Origin: Cryptomeria japonica
Lineage: Eukaryota > Streptophyta > Pinopsida > Cupressales > Cupressaceae
DNA: 64,000 bases
Reading direction: 5' to 3'
NCBI RefSeq assembly: GCF_030272615.1
Contig: NC_081406.1
Span: 240,300,422 to 240,364,421, forward strand
Shown: positions 36,536 through 48,105 of the stretch, piece by piece
Position numbering within the stretch: position 1 is the stretch's first letter
How the letters are laid out: every line of letters begins with the position of its first letter
Notes under the pieces: generated by a model
Databases searched by the model: none
What the model was told of the DNA's origin: nothing
The model's input: only the letters and a program-made list of their open reading frames with translations
Made by a program: the position numbers and the translations under genes

Positions 36536-38298
36536 GTACAATCGTCACTTATGTAGAAGTGATACTCTCTTACAACCTTTCTATCCTCCTTTGTGCTATC
36601 ATTTGCATGCATGAATGCTATGTGTACAAAAATAGAAACTTGTGTAGAATGGTAATACATAGATTGTACTTTATTTTGAGGTTGTAGTGTCTAATTTTCA
36701 GCAAAATCAACTATAGAGACAATGGTACCAAGAGGAAATGTGTCCTTGCATAACTTGAATTGCTCATCTAACCATTGAGCTCTATTTGTATGCATTATGT
36801 ACACATAAACTAGTTTCTCTTTAAATGTTCTCATAAAATCAGATACGCATATATCATTTTTCACTAACTCACATCTCTTCAATTATTTTCCATCTTTAAC
36901 CCCATATGTCATTGTCTTTTACTTTCCAAAAGATACTAGTTTCTCACCAATTTCATGTGTTCTATCCAAATGTAGACATCTTGGCAAATGTTGCAAACCA
37001 CCACATGTAGAACAAGAACCTTTCAAACACATAATCTTATAATAAATGCAACCATCATCTCTTTTACATAACACACTTAAAATAAATTCTATTGGTGACT
37101 TAGGAGGTGGTTGTATATTGCATTCCTGCAAAACATCGTTAGTGTGCAAAGTACAATATATATGACGATAAATATCATAGTGCATGGAAAATTCCATATG
37201 CATCCGAGAACAACACTTGATACATACATGACTAGTATTAACACAAAAAGGTTTTGCAATTTCAAATAATCTTTGACTAATTCTTATTTGAGGAAACTTT
37301 TGAAGGAATCTTTCATAAAATTTTGTTTGAGTCATATCCAAATAGTGTTTGGCATGTGGCTCACGATTTCTAGATCCAATTCACCTTCTAACAACATCTC
37401 TTTGGTTAGGCGAAAAAAAAGTTTCAATTAATGTTCTTAGTGCATCAACAACAACATTGTCTTTGCATGGTAGTCTACCCGAGAACACCCAAAGAGAATT
37501 ATTGTTAGGATCCTCTATTTTCTCCCACCTATCTAAATGCTTTACGCAATGTTGTTCTACTTATGTTAGTGACTTACTTGTTTTTCTTATCAAATGATCT
37601 TTTTTTTATTTTCTTTCTCATTATGATTGATGTAATAACATGCCTAGTAACATTAGAATCTTTAGTACGTGATTTTGAACCAATAGTTTGATATGCATCA
37701 AATAGATTTCTCACAATAGTTCTTTCGCTATTACTTTTGGATGATCTTAGGCCTAGAATTTTCATTGTCTCTCTAAAATTCAAATTTTTAATCATTTCAA
37801 CAGTTAACTAAAATTCAAATTTTTAATCATTTCAACAATTAATTGGCATCTTGTAGTTTGATTTAAGTTTTCAAAAATGTTTTTCCATATTCTTTTAACC
37901 ATTCTCCTACATGTTTGTTCATTCATTTTATCGGGCATTGGCCTCAAAATATTCTCATCGATGTCAATTAGATACTTTGGTTTCCTACGAATGATTCTAG
38001 GAGGTGTTAACATCGGTGCATTGCATAAAATTGGTACATTCATCGCATCAAATAGAGATAGTGTATGTTCATCATTGCATTCATTAGGATCATACGGTAA
38101 ATCAAATGTTGTTGGTGCATCTTCATCATTTGTTTTATTATTCATTGTGATCTCTTCTTCAATTGCATTATGTCTGTTTGGTAAATTGAATTGAGATGTT
38201 GAGGATGACGTTTCTTCTTGTCCTATTGCTCTTATGTCAGGTAATTTCTTCATACGTTGCCTTTGTCTTTCCTTATCAACATCTCGTTGTTCCACCAT
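36536..38298 (-). pseudogene. Transposase-like pseudogene of copy 1
   Basis: Minus-strand pieces at 38298-37804, 37795-37574, 37341-36919, 36882-36691 and 36660-36536 form one broken gene. It has a charged N-terminus, a Cys-rich zinc-binding-like part (CIKCCSRMHMEF, CKRDDGCIYYK, CSTCGGLQHLPRC), IVSIVDFAEN, and YYHSTQVSIFVHIAF followed by REYHFYISDD. I recall similar large proteins with a FAEN motif and an HFYISDD motif in plants and cnidarians that look like DDE-type transposases, but that is memory only. A 35-bp tandem duplication and stops break it, and a copia LTR removes the 3' half. It is the best candidate for the enzyme of this element. Confidence 0.45.
37775..37844. repeat. 35-bp tandem duplication that shifts the frame
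   Basis: AAAATTCAAATTTTTAATCA starts at 37775 and again at 37810; the two 35-base units differ at a few positions at their ends. As 35 is not a multiple of three, it breaks the reading frame of the transposase-like gene; VEMIKNLNF is encoded twice. Confidence 0.85.
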
Positions 38299-38528
38299 TC
38301 CTCACTTGTTCTTTCTCATTGTTAATACCGGTTGTCCTAAATAGAATCATTTTACATATATATGTAAACAAAATTTCTTAAATCAAAACTATTAAACAAT
38401 CACAATAACATTGACCAAACTAATAAGAACAACAATTCAATCATTTGAAATCATGCATAACAAAAATTTCACTTACTTTTACATATAAACTATCATAGGA
38501 GCACAATAATAGTTGCAGTGGTGCCTTC

Positions 38529-38559
38529 AATGACCTCAAAAACTTCTTTTGAGGTCATT
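38529..38559. other. Perfect hairpin
   Basis: AATGACCTCAAAA (38529-38541) and TTTTGAGGTCATT (38547-38559) are exact complements with a 5-base loop. It lies between the transposase-like gene and the purine tract. The role is unknown; a terminator or protein site are possibilities only. Confidence 0.8.
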
Positions 38560-38717
38560 TAGGCTATTGGGCAACTAAAACCATGTCCAAGAATCGTGTA
38601 CGTGCTATGTTTAGTAACTTCATGCACTCTTTTAGTCCCTAAAAAATGCTCAGCAGGCCAACATCCATACTCCCAGTACCCCATATGTGTTACCTCCAGT
38701 AAAGAAAATGTGAAGTA

Positions 38718-38838
38718 AAATGGAGGGAGGGAGGGATATAGAGGGAGAGTGTGAGAGAGAGGGGTGGGAGAGAGGATGGAGAGGGAGAGGGAGGGAGAGA
38801 GAGAGAAAGGGGGACAGGAAGAGAGAGGGAGAAGGGGC

Positions 38839-38898
<60 letters not shown>

Positions 38899-39060
38899 GG
38901 AGAGAGGGAGAGAGGGAGAGAGAGAGGATGGAGAGGGAGGGAGAAAGAGAGAAATGGAGAGAGGAAGAGAGAGGGTGAGGGAGAGGGATGGAGAGAGAGG
39001 GAGCGGGAGAGAGAGAGTGGGGGAGAGAGAGATAGAGGAAGATAGAGGGAGAGGGAGATA
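38718..39060. repeat. GA-rich purine tract, left
   Basis: About 340 bases are almost purely G and A on the plus strand, with a (GA)n core at about 38840-38890. Long open frames in both strands are low-complexity artefacts. It adjoins the unit that is repeated beyond copia C. Confidence 0.9.
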
Positions 39061-39420
39061 AGATTATTATGTTCCAAGTGGTATATAACGAGATGGGTAA
39101 ATAGAATATAGTGATGAAAGAGGTGGGAAGAGAAAGTATTGTGTTATAAGTTTCAGGTGTCATGGTGAACGGAAGAGTAGAAGTGATAGTGGAGGAGGTA
39201 GGAGGAGAAAGCTTGAAAGTGTTTCTGAATTTTCTCTACATAAGAAAAGTGGGTGATAACGAAATTTTTGCAATTATAAACAACTTACGAGGATTGCAGC
39301 CAATTTTTTAGATAAAGAAGTTGTTTACCAAGTTGAATTTGTGTGTGGATATTTTATGGAGGAAGGGATAGAGGGGGAGAATGATGGTTTGTTATTTTTA
39401 TAAGCAATATTAATACTTAT
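39061..39420 (+). pseudogene. Captured gene fragment, possibly BTB/POZ-like, left copy
   Basis: The plus strand encodes VEVIVEEVGGESLKVFLNFLY and, in another frame, AANFLDKEVVYQVEFVCGYF. These resemble two successive helices of a BTB/POZ domain, which serves in protein dimerisation and E3 ligase adaptors. The nucleotide sequence is repeated at 47325-47520 with high similarity. It may be a host gene piece picked up by the element. The domain call is tentative. Confidence 0.35.
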
Positions 39421-39424
39421 TTTT

Positions 39425-39580
39425 ATATTGTAATAATGGTTCATCTTGCCACCTTAGGACACCATATGACCCCTTAGGACATCATATGCTCCTAAAGTGT
39501 CATGTGGTGTGCTAAGGGGTCACATCATATCATTAGGTGTTATGTGGGGTCTTAAGGGAGAGAGAGAGAGAGGAGCTCAG
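39425..39580. repeat. CATATG repeat array, first block
   Basis: After TTATATTGTAATAATGGTTC and CATCTTGCCACC come several copies of ACACCATATGACCCCTTAGG and its complement, then a short GA run. The same lead-in and unit occur at 47600-48050 and 58740-59300. Confidence 0.85.
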
Positions 39581-39631
39581 ATTAAGGACATTCCATTGTC
39601 TTTTATTTTATAATATATTGGTAGGTGAACA

Positions 39632-41124
39632 TGATAGTTCTGATACTCAATGTTAAGTACAGATGCCAAGCTAATAAGATGAGAGGGGGGATGAATCATA
39701 CAAACTTAATCTTCCACAAAAATAATAGATTCAACCTCGGTAACATATACTTTAGTAATATAACCAAAACTGCTAAACATGCAAACTCAAAAGCATATAA
39801 ACATCATAACACTCACAACACTAGATTTAACATGGAAACCCAAATAGGGAAAAACCACTGTGGGATTTCAAACCCACTAAGAAATATACTCTTCTAGAGT
39901 ATGCTCAATTAAAAGCAAATCATGTTAAATATTACAAACACATTGCTAGATGTGACCCGGTTAAGGGATTTCCCTCAGATCTGTTAGGATCTTCACCTTG
40001 TTAGAAGTGACCTTGTTAAAGGATTTCAAACACTCAATCAGAATGTCACCTTGCTAGAGGGTTTTACAAATAAGACTATTAAGTCCACTCGGTTAAGAGA
40101 TTTTTTATCACTTTACAAAATAACAGTAACAAAAATCTATCTGCAACTTCACATCTAAAATGCTAAAGCAGATTCTTATTCTCTCAATACAATAGGACTA
40201 CTCTTGTCCATCTGCTAGGCTCTATACTCTGTTATTCAAACAGGTCTTCAAACTTCTGTGCTCAGTAATCACTATGTAGCATCCCTGTGCATACACTTGC
40301 CTGCATGCATTGTTTATCAACAGTTCCTTATTTATAAACAATTCACCAACCACTTAATCTCCTTGATCATATTTCCCATGATCAATCATAGCCATCATAT
40401 CTTCAAACTTTGACCAAGTTCAATGTATCCTTCGATCTGAAAATGTTTTACCCCACCTTGGAACTTGCATACATTTCTTGGAACTTGTGCTAGGGTATTG
40501 CTGTTCAATCTGAGTTGTAGATCTTCCTGTCGATTTTCCTTTGCCATAGATTCTTTAACAAACTTTGTGCACAACATACCAATCATTTAATCATAGCCAT
40601 CTCATCAGCTTCCTTCATTAAATAATACTTTTATTCATTCAATGCATTCTGTTACTACTCGGTTGCAACTCAGTAAATACTAAACCTCACTCGGTAGACA
40701 TACTGCCTTCATTAACTGATAGCGATAACCTTAGGGTTTACCGACTAGGTTCTTTGCTCGGTAACATAGTATACTATTAACCTTACAATCAATAACATAT
40801 GTTTGATATCAAAACAATCTAAACATCATGATCTCATCATTGTCTAACTCGGTAATAGTTGCCCATTGAATAACTTATTTCTCCCCTTATTCATCACATT
40901 CTTTCTATATCTTTTACCGACATCTTTATACTCATCAAATCATACTTCTTAAGATATGGCAACATCACACTGAATTAGAAAATCAATTTCTTGACATCAA
41001 TGACAAAATAATAATATTAAGACAGTAAACATCCTTAATCAGTTATATCCATAATCATCAACAACCTTCTCAATATCCTTATTGAAATGCCAACAATCTC
41101 TCCTTGTCTATTATAATGCCAACA
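39632..41124 (-). repeat. 3' LTR of copia C
   Basis: The LTR is 1,493 bp, TGATAGTTCTG...AATGCCAACA in plus sense. It contains the conserved copia block with AGGGAAAAACCAC. It lacks a 24-base duplication present in the other LTR near 46840. Confidence 0.92.
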
Positions 41125-41140
41125 ATCTCCCCTTTGGCAT
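41125..41140 (-). other. Polypurine tract of copia C
   Basis: The minus strand reads CAATGCCAAAGGGGAGAT before TGTTGGCATT. Purine-rich, A/G-only tails of copia elements are also seen nearby up to 41260. Confidence 0.8.
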
Positions 41141-41622
41141 TGATGACAAAAGCAATTGATTTGACCTAATTGATTTGGATTGTTGTGATCTCCCCCTGTC
41201 ATCAAAATTCTCCCCCATACATTAGTCTTGTCCTCTTTTCTTCAGTCTTCTCCCCCTTTGACAACAATGCCAAAAAGTAAATAACTAAAACATAATTTCT
41301 TCCTGTATGAAGTGATTTTTTGTTGTTATGTGTCAACTTAGTCTCGGTCAGAGCATTTGTCTTCAATTCTTGTTCCCTGTATTGTTTCCTGCACACCTTT
41401 AGAAAACATCCTAAAGTGTGTAAATCAACATCAACTCCTAAAAGATATTTTGTAGAGTCATCGAATTGATGCTTTCACCAAACTTGGTTAGTGAGTAGAA
41501 GATACGGGTAGGACCCCTAACTTACTTTTGAGATACTCAAAAGTATCCCTTGGCAGTGGCGTGGTGAAGATATCTGCTATTTGTTCCTTTGTGCTAACAT
41601 ACTCCAACACCACTTTCTTCTC

Positions 41623-42150
41623 TTAAGCTTCTTCTCTAAGATAATGATATTTGATAGAGATGTGCTTTGTCTTAGAGTGCATAACAGGATTCTTTGAAAT
41701 GTTAATGGCACTAGTATTGTCATAGAATATAGTTACTGGCTCGATAAATTTCTCATTTATACCTTCCAACAGTTGTTTGATCCATGCTATGTTGGTACAA
41801 TTCAATGTTGCAGCAACGTATTCACCTTTTGTTGTTGACTGTGAAACACATCCTTGTTTCTTGCTAAGCCAACTCACTAGTCTTTCTCCTAAAAAGAAAG
41901 CTCCTCCACTTGTGCTTTTCCTGTCATCAATGTTGCCTTCCCAATCAGCATCAATATAAACTTTTAAATCAAAGTCATTTCCTTTCTGATATACTAAGCC
42001 ATAATCCTCAGTGCCTTTCAAGTATCTAAAAATTCTCTTGATTGTTGTCATGTGTGTTTCCTTAGGATCTGCAGAGAATCTTGCAACTATACCTATTGCA
42101 TGTGCTATGTCTAGCCTACTATGAACAACATATTGTAGCTTTCCAATCAT
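41623..42150 (-). pseudogene. Copia C RNase H
   Basis: A 175-residue open stretch begins SMIGKLQYVVHSRLDIAHAI, then VYIDADWEGNIDDRKSTSGG, QSTTKGEYVAA and FYDNTSAINISKNPVMHSKT, and ends HYLREE. These are the copia RNase H motifs with the conserved Asp/Glu residues. A TGA separates it from reverse transcriptase, where arginine (CGA) is expected, so it was part of one polyprotein. In HSRLDI, histidine replaces a usual serine/threonine. Confidence 0.9.
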
Positions 42151-42153
42151 GGA

Positions 42154-43500
42154 TCAGTAAAGTGTCTCATCAACAGATGCAGATTCATCATTCTTTGATA
42201 ATTTACAATTGGTAGTCATAGGAGTACTTACTGGTTTTGAATCCTCCATTCCAAATTTCTTCAAGATTTCCTTTATGTACTTGGATTGAGTAATGAAAAT
42301 TTTATCTTTCATTTGCAGTATTTGTAAACCTATAAAATACTTTACTTCACCGAATAATGACATCTCAAATTCTTTTCTCATTTCATTTCCAAAGTTCTTA
42401 CATAAAGAGTCATTTCCACAAAAGATAATATCATCAACAAATATGGCTAAGATCAGTATTCCATTTTCATCATTCTTCATGTACATGTTACTATTTTCAC
42501 TTGTCCTTATAAAACCAATCTTGATTAGATAAGAGTGCAATCTTTCATACCATGCTCTAGGTTCTTGTTTTAGACCATATAAGGATTTTTTAAATGTACA
42601 TACCTGATCTTTATTATTGTCTTCAGCAAATCCTTCAGGTTGTTCAATAAAAACTTCTTCTTCTAATATACCATTCAGAAATGCAGATTTGACATCCATT
42701 TGATATACCTTGAAATTTTTGAAAGCAACATATGCCAACAATGTTCTTACTCTTTTAAGTCTAGCCACAGGTGCAAAAGTTTCACCATAATCAATTCCTT
42801 CTTCTTGGGCATAACCTTTGCAAACTAGTCTTGCTTTATTTCGAATGACCTCACCTTTTTCATTCATCTTGTTTTTGAAAATCCACTTTGTACTGATTAC
42901 ATTTTTGTCCTTCAGTCTTGGGACCAATGTCCATGTGTCATTCTTCTTGATTTGATCAATCTCTTCTATCATAGCATTTATCCAATCTTCACTATTAAAT
43001 GCCTCTTTCACTATTCTTGGCTCAAATTCAGATATTAGACATGTGTTCTGTCTCAGTTTGTTCCTTATCATTACTCGATTATCTTTATCTCCTATAATCT
43101 GACTTGATGCATGATGTCTTCTGACATACTTGGCTAATACAGGCTTGGTAGGCTCTGTATGATCTTCTTCATCACTCGGTAACTGGATATTCCCTTCATT
43201 TCCTTCAACAGTTCTCTCGATAAGACTTGTCAGTTGAACATAGACAAATTCATCATAATCTTCTGGTTCTTTGGAGTTTCCTTCATCATTTCTTTCTGCA
43301 AATTCATCAATTTTCACATTTGCACTTTCTACTATTTTGTTAGATGATTTGATCAGATATTTAAATGCTTTGCTTCTAGAAGAATAACCAAGAAATGTTC
43401 CTTCTTCACTTTTCTGATCAAACTTTCCATTTCTATCATCTTTGTGTACATAGAATCTACTTCCAAATATTTTGAAGTAGCTTACATTAGGTTTCTTGTC
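42154..43500 (-). pseudogene. Copia C reverse transcriptase
   Basis: The open stretch shared with the integrase C-terminus carries [80 protein letters not shown] and [14 protein letters not shown], ending with [11 protein letters not shown] and PVSTPM. FVDD replaces the usual YVDD in the catalytic centre, which is seen in some active copia enzymes. This frame is open for over 1.3 kb, so the copy is among the youngest here. Confidence 0.93.
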
Positions 43501-44157
43501 ATACCAGATTTCATATGGTGTCTTCAAAGTTCCTTTCTTTGGTTGTACTCGGTTCAGGGTGTAAACTGTTGTGCTTATTGCTTCTCTCCAAAATGTTGGT
43601 GGCACTTTTTTTTCAATCATCAAGATTTTGGCACAATCCACAATAGATCTATTTCTTCTCTTAGCAATTCCATTTTGTTGTGGAGTTCTCGGTGTAGAGA
43701 CTTGTCTTTTTATACCATGATCATTACATAATAAGTTGAACTCATCAGATGTGAACTCTCCTCCTCTATCTGATCTAAGACATTTCAGTTGTCTTCCTGT
43801 TTCATTTTCAACTCTTGCCTTGTACCATTTAAACATTTGAAAAGATTATGATTTTTCTTTTAAAAACATTACTGACATCATCCTTGAATAATCATCCACA
43901 AATAATAGGAAATATTTATCACCATAATAACTTTGAACTTTCATAGGACCACAAAGATCAGCGTGCACAAGATCTAAAATTCCCTTAGAAGTGTAGGACT
44001 TACCTGTAAAGCTTGATCTTGTCATTTTACCCATCTGGCATCCTCAGCACATAGCATTCTTAGGTTTCTCAAGACTCGATAGACCTCTTACTTGGTGCTT
44101 CTTGCTTATTTTGATTAGATTATCAAAATTTATATGACAAAACCTTTTATGCCATAA
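43501..44157 (-). pseudogene. Copia C integrase
   Basis: Motifs in order are GKMTRSSFTG, LDLVHADLCGPM, FLLFVDDYSRMM, then [18 protein letters not shown] and [14 protein letters not shown], with the C-terminal [13 protein letters not shown]. The core has the two catalytic aspartates. At the third catalytic position the usual Glu of AERKNR is Lys (AKRRNR). A TAA at about 43843 splits the gene. The zinc-binding part begins near 44140 in degraded form. Confidence 0.88.
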
Positions 44158-44610
44158 CTAGGTATCATCTATATTTGCATACAGACATTTATTTCGAGTT
44201 GAGTCAAGGTGAAATGTGTTACCTTTTTTTTGTCTCCTGGTAGTAGCTAACTTTCCATTCTGGTCATGAACTTTGACAATTCCTTTCCGAAATTCTATTC
44301 GGTATCCTATATTGTTTAGCTGTGCTAAACTCAACAAATTGTATTTCAAACCTTTAACCCAATAAACATCATTGCATCTTGCATTATCAAGAAGTTTTAT
44401 GGATCCCTTACCTTTTATTGGACATGGTGCATCATTACCAAATCTTACATAGCCTCCATCATAGTCTTCTAACATAACAAACTTGTGTTTATCACCTGTC
44501 ATGTGATGTGAGCATCCACTATCTATTATCCAAGAATCATTAGTATTTATGTGAGATATTAGGGATTTTTCTTCATACCTTTCTTCATCTGATCCATCTT
44601 TGATAGCCAC
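44158..44610 (-). pseudogene. Copia C protease
   Basis: A 150-residue open stretch holds SWIIDSGCSHHMTGDKHKF, the copia protease active site (DSG), and GKGSIKLL, NDVYWVKGLKYNLLSLAQL. It processes the polyprotein. A stop at 44158 separates it from integrase. Confidence 0.9.
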
Positions 44611-44733
44611 ATAAACTAGTTCCTCTGTATCAGTTTCATCTAATTTATCATCATTGGATTCCTCATCGACTATTAAGCATGACTTTCTATCTCTTCTTTT
44701 GAAGTCTCGGTGTCCTCTGTAATGATTGTCTTT

Positions 44734-45598
44734 CTATCTATCATCTCGGTAATCTCTTTTTTCAGTAGAATCTTTGTCTGGACAGTTAGAAGCCATATGT
44801 CCTATCCTATCACAATTGAAACATTTCAAAGGTAGTTTTCCTTTATACTTACCTTTGCCTCTCGGTAACCTTCTAGCTAAAAGTGCTTCAAACTCTTCTT
44901 GCTTTCTGATTTCCTCATATAGTTTGTGTACTTCCTCCATGTTCTTGTGAAATCTTTCACTTGCACCACTGTGATCCCCTTTAGTGTACTTACTCATTCT
45001 ATCATTGTAATCATCAGATTCACCAATATGAAAAGAACTAAATGCAGATTCAACTTCATTTACCGATGACCCACTGTTATCAAAGTTACTTAACTCAAAT
45101 GCATGTAGCATCTAATGAAACTGACATATTGGGTACAGACCTCAATTCATTGATTGCAGAGACTCAGATTGCATAAGCTGGTAGAAGGGTTCTTAACAAC
45201 TTACTTGTTATATCCTTTTCTTCAATAGTTCCACCTGCTCCTTTGATTTGATTGACAATCTCCTTTAGTCTTGTACTGCACTGGGTTATGTTCTCACCTT
45301 CATTCATCCTCGTAGATTCAAGTTGTCCTCTTAGACTATCCACTTTTTCTCTTTGAACATGTTCATCACCACCATACATAGATATGAGCTTGTCCCACAT
45401 TGCCTTCGCACCATTGCAGCCTTCTAGATCATTAAACTCTGAATCGGTCAATGCAGATGTTATTTCAATCATTGCTTGAATATGTTCTTTCTTTGCCTTT
45501 ATCTCTTCCATTGTCAATGGATAGGTTCTCGGTGTGATGAAATCATTCTCCAAATAATATACAGCATATTCTTCAACTCCTGATAGGTGTAGCTTCAT
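44734..45598 (-). pseudogene. gag: Copia C Gag
   Basis: The minus strand carries a UBN2-type Gag: LSGVEEYAVYYLENDF, CNGAKAMWDKLISMYGGDE, EGENITQCSTRLKEIVNQI, then a second open stretch (45111-44734) with a zinc knuckle CFNCDRIGHMASNC near 44820-44775. It packs the RNA. A frame change or stop near 45160-45110 separates the two halves. ATG at 45598 follows the primer site by about 115 bases and is a plausible start. Confidence 0.88.
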
Positions 45599-45708
45599 CC
45601 TTTTCTGCTATGTAGAGAAACTTGACTTGTTCAGCTTCGGTGCATCCCTCTTATACATCTTTGGATCTTTTCCTCAAGTACCTTTAAACTTTTTCTTCCA
45701 GAGTCCAA

Positions 45709-45721
45709 AGCTTTGATACCA
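45709..45721 (-). other. Primer binding site of copia C
   Basis: The minus strand reads TGGTATCAAAGC, one substitution away from the initiator-methionine site TGGTATCAGAGC, two bases after the LTR. Confidence 0.8.
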
Positions 45722-45723
45722 AT

Positions 45724-47240
45724 TGATAGTTCTGATACTTAATGTTAAGTACAAATGCCAAGTTAATAAGATGAGAGGGGGGGGTGAATCATACAAACTT
45801 AATCTTCCATAAAAACAATAGATTCAACCTCAATAACATATACTTCAGTAATATAACCAAAACTACTAAACATGCAAACTCAAAAGCATATAAACATCAT
45901 AACACTCATAACACCAGATTTAATGTGGAAACCCAAATAGGGAAAAACCACTATGGGAGTTCGGACCCACTAAGAAATATACTCTTCTAGAGTATGCTCG
46001 GTTAAAAGCAAATCCTGTTAAAGATTACAAACACATTACTAGATGTGACCCAGTTAAGGGATTTCCCTTAGATCTGTTAGGATCTTCACCTTGTTAGAAG
46101 TGACCTTGTTAAAGGATTTCAAACACTCAATCAAAATTTCACCTTGCTAGAGGGTTTTACAAATAAGACTATTAAGTCCACTCGGTTAAGAGATTTTCTG
46201 TCACTTTACAAAATAATAGTAGTAAAAATCTATCTGCAACTTCACATCTAAAATGCTAAAGCATATTCTTATTTTCTCAATACAATAGGACTAATCTTGT
46301 CCATCTATTGGGCTCTATACTCTGTTATTCAAACAGGTCTTCAATATTTTGTGCTCGGTAATCACTATGTAGCATCCTTGTGCATACACTTGCCTGCATG
46401 CATTGTTTATCAATAGTTCCTTATTTATAAACAATTTGCCAACCGCTTAATCTCCTTGATCACATTTCCCATGATCAATCATAGCCATCAGATCTTCAAA
46501 CTTTGACCAGGTTCAATGTATCCTTCAATCTGAAAATGTTTTACCCCACCTTGGAACTTGCATACATTTCTTGGAACTTGTGCTAGGGTATTGCAGTTCA
46601 ATCTGAGCTGTAGATCTTCCTGTCGATTTTCCTTTGCCATAGATTCTTTAACAAACTTCATGCATGGCATACCAATCATTTAATCATAGCCAACTCATCA
46701 ACTTCCTTCATTAAATAATGCTTTTATTCATTCAATGCATTCTGTTACTACTCGGTTGCAACTCGGTAAATATTAAACTTCACTCGATAGACATACCACC
46801 TTCATTAACCAGTAGTGATAACCATAGGGTTTACTGACTAGGTTCCTTAGGGTTTACCAACTAGGTTCTTTGCTCGGTACCATAGTATAGTATTAACCTT
46901 ACAATCAATAACATATGTATGATATCAAAACAATCTAAACATCATGATCTCATCATTGTCTAACTCGGTAATAGTTGCCCATTGAATAACTTATTTCTCC
47001 CCTTATTCATCACATTCTTTCTATGTCTTTTACCGACATCTTTATACTCATCAAATCGTACTTCTTAAGATATGGCAACATCATACTGAATTAGAAAATC
47101 AATTTCTTGACATCAAGGACAAAATAATAATATTAAGACAATAAACATCCTTAATCAGTTATATCCATAATCATCAACAACCTTCTCAATATCCTTATTG
47201 AAATGCCAACAATCTCTCCTTGTCTATTATAATGCCAACA
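45724..47240 (-). repeat. 5' LTR of copia C
   Basis: The LTR is 1,517 bp and very similar to 39632-41124. It differs mainly by point changes and a 24-base tandem duplication of CTAGGTTCCTTAGGGTTTAC at about 46838-46872. Confidence 0.92.
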
Positions 47241-47324
47241 CACGTCAAATATTTTTTGGGCCATTTTTGAAGGGGATCTGATGGTTCAAAATAAAGGAGT
47301 GATTGTGATAAAGTAGGTGGGAGG

Positions 47325-47520
47325 TAAGATTATTATGTTCCAAGTGGTACATAATGAGATGAGTAAATAGAATATAGTGATGAAAGAGGTAGGAGGAGAA
47401 AGTATTGTGTTTTAGGTTGCAGGTTTCATGGAGAACAAAAGAGTAGAAGTGATAGTGGTGGAGATAGGAGGAGAAAGCTTGAAAGTGTTTTTGAATTTTC
47501 TCTACACAAGACAATTGGGT
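47325..47520 (+). pseudogene. Captured gene fragment, possibly BTB/POZ-like, right copy
   Basis: The sequence matches the unit at 39061-39260 and keeps VEVIVVEIGGESLKVFLNFL in one open frame starting with a methionine at 47428. It breaks off into a GA tract at 47527. Confidence 0.4.
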
Positions 47521-48105
47521 AATAAGAGAGAGAGAGGGGGGGGTGGGGTATGGAGGAAGAGAGAGAGGGGGAGCATGTTGGTTTGTTATTCTTGTAAGAA
47601 ATATTGGTATTTCTTTTTATATTGTAATAATGGTTCATCTTGCCACTTTACGACACCACAATGCCATCTTTCCATCTTGACCCCTTAGGATTTCATATTC
47701 TCCTAAAGTGTCATGTTGTGTTATGTGGGGTCCTAAGGGAGAGGGAGAGAGAGAGGATGGGAAAGGGAGGGAGGGAGATGGGGGGAGAGGAAGAGATGTC
47801 CCATAATGTCGTTAAGGGTCATGTGGGGTCCTAATTGAGCCAAGCATGTCTTACAGCACTGTATGACCCCTTAAGACACCATATGACCCCTTAAGATATC
47901 ATACATGGTCCGAAGGGGTCATATGGCATCATTGGGGGTCATGTAGGGTCATAATGGGGCTGCACATGTGTTAGAACATCACATGGTCCTAAGGAGTCAT
48001 ATGTGTGCTAAGGAACCTTACATGATGTCGTTAGGTGCTATGTGGGGTCAAGAGAGAGAGAGAGATAGAGAGAGAGAGGGGGGGGTGGAGGTGGGGGGTA
48101 GGAAT
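47521..48105. repeat. CATATG arrays and GA tracts, second block
   Basis: GA-rich tracts at 47527-47575, 47738-47795 and 48050-48105 alternate with TTATATTGTAATAATGGTTC (47618) and with degenerate units of ATGACCCCTTAAGACACCAT, mostly in one orientation. This repeats the structure seen at 39425-39580 and 58655-59300. Confidence 0.85.

Larger units (their letters stand above)
39632..47240 (-). mobile_element. Copia C: full-length 7.6-kb Ty1/copia element
   Basis: LTRs of about 1.5 kb flank gag, protease, integrase, reverse transcriptase and RNase H in the copia order on the minus strand. The primer site next to the 5' LTR reads TGGTATCAAAG. The polypurine tract GCCAAAGGGGAGAT precedes the 3' LTR. 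Coding regions are nearly intact, with about half a dozen lesions. No target duplication is evident (GAACA on the left, CACGT on the right), and related sequence (BTB-like fragment and arrays) lies on both sides, so recombination may have altered its flanks. Confidence 0.92.

Noticed and set aside
38559..39163. Long Ser/Leu/Pro or Glu/Arg frames on both strands
   Set aside because: They translate the GA/CT tract and carry no information beyond the simple repeat.
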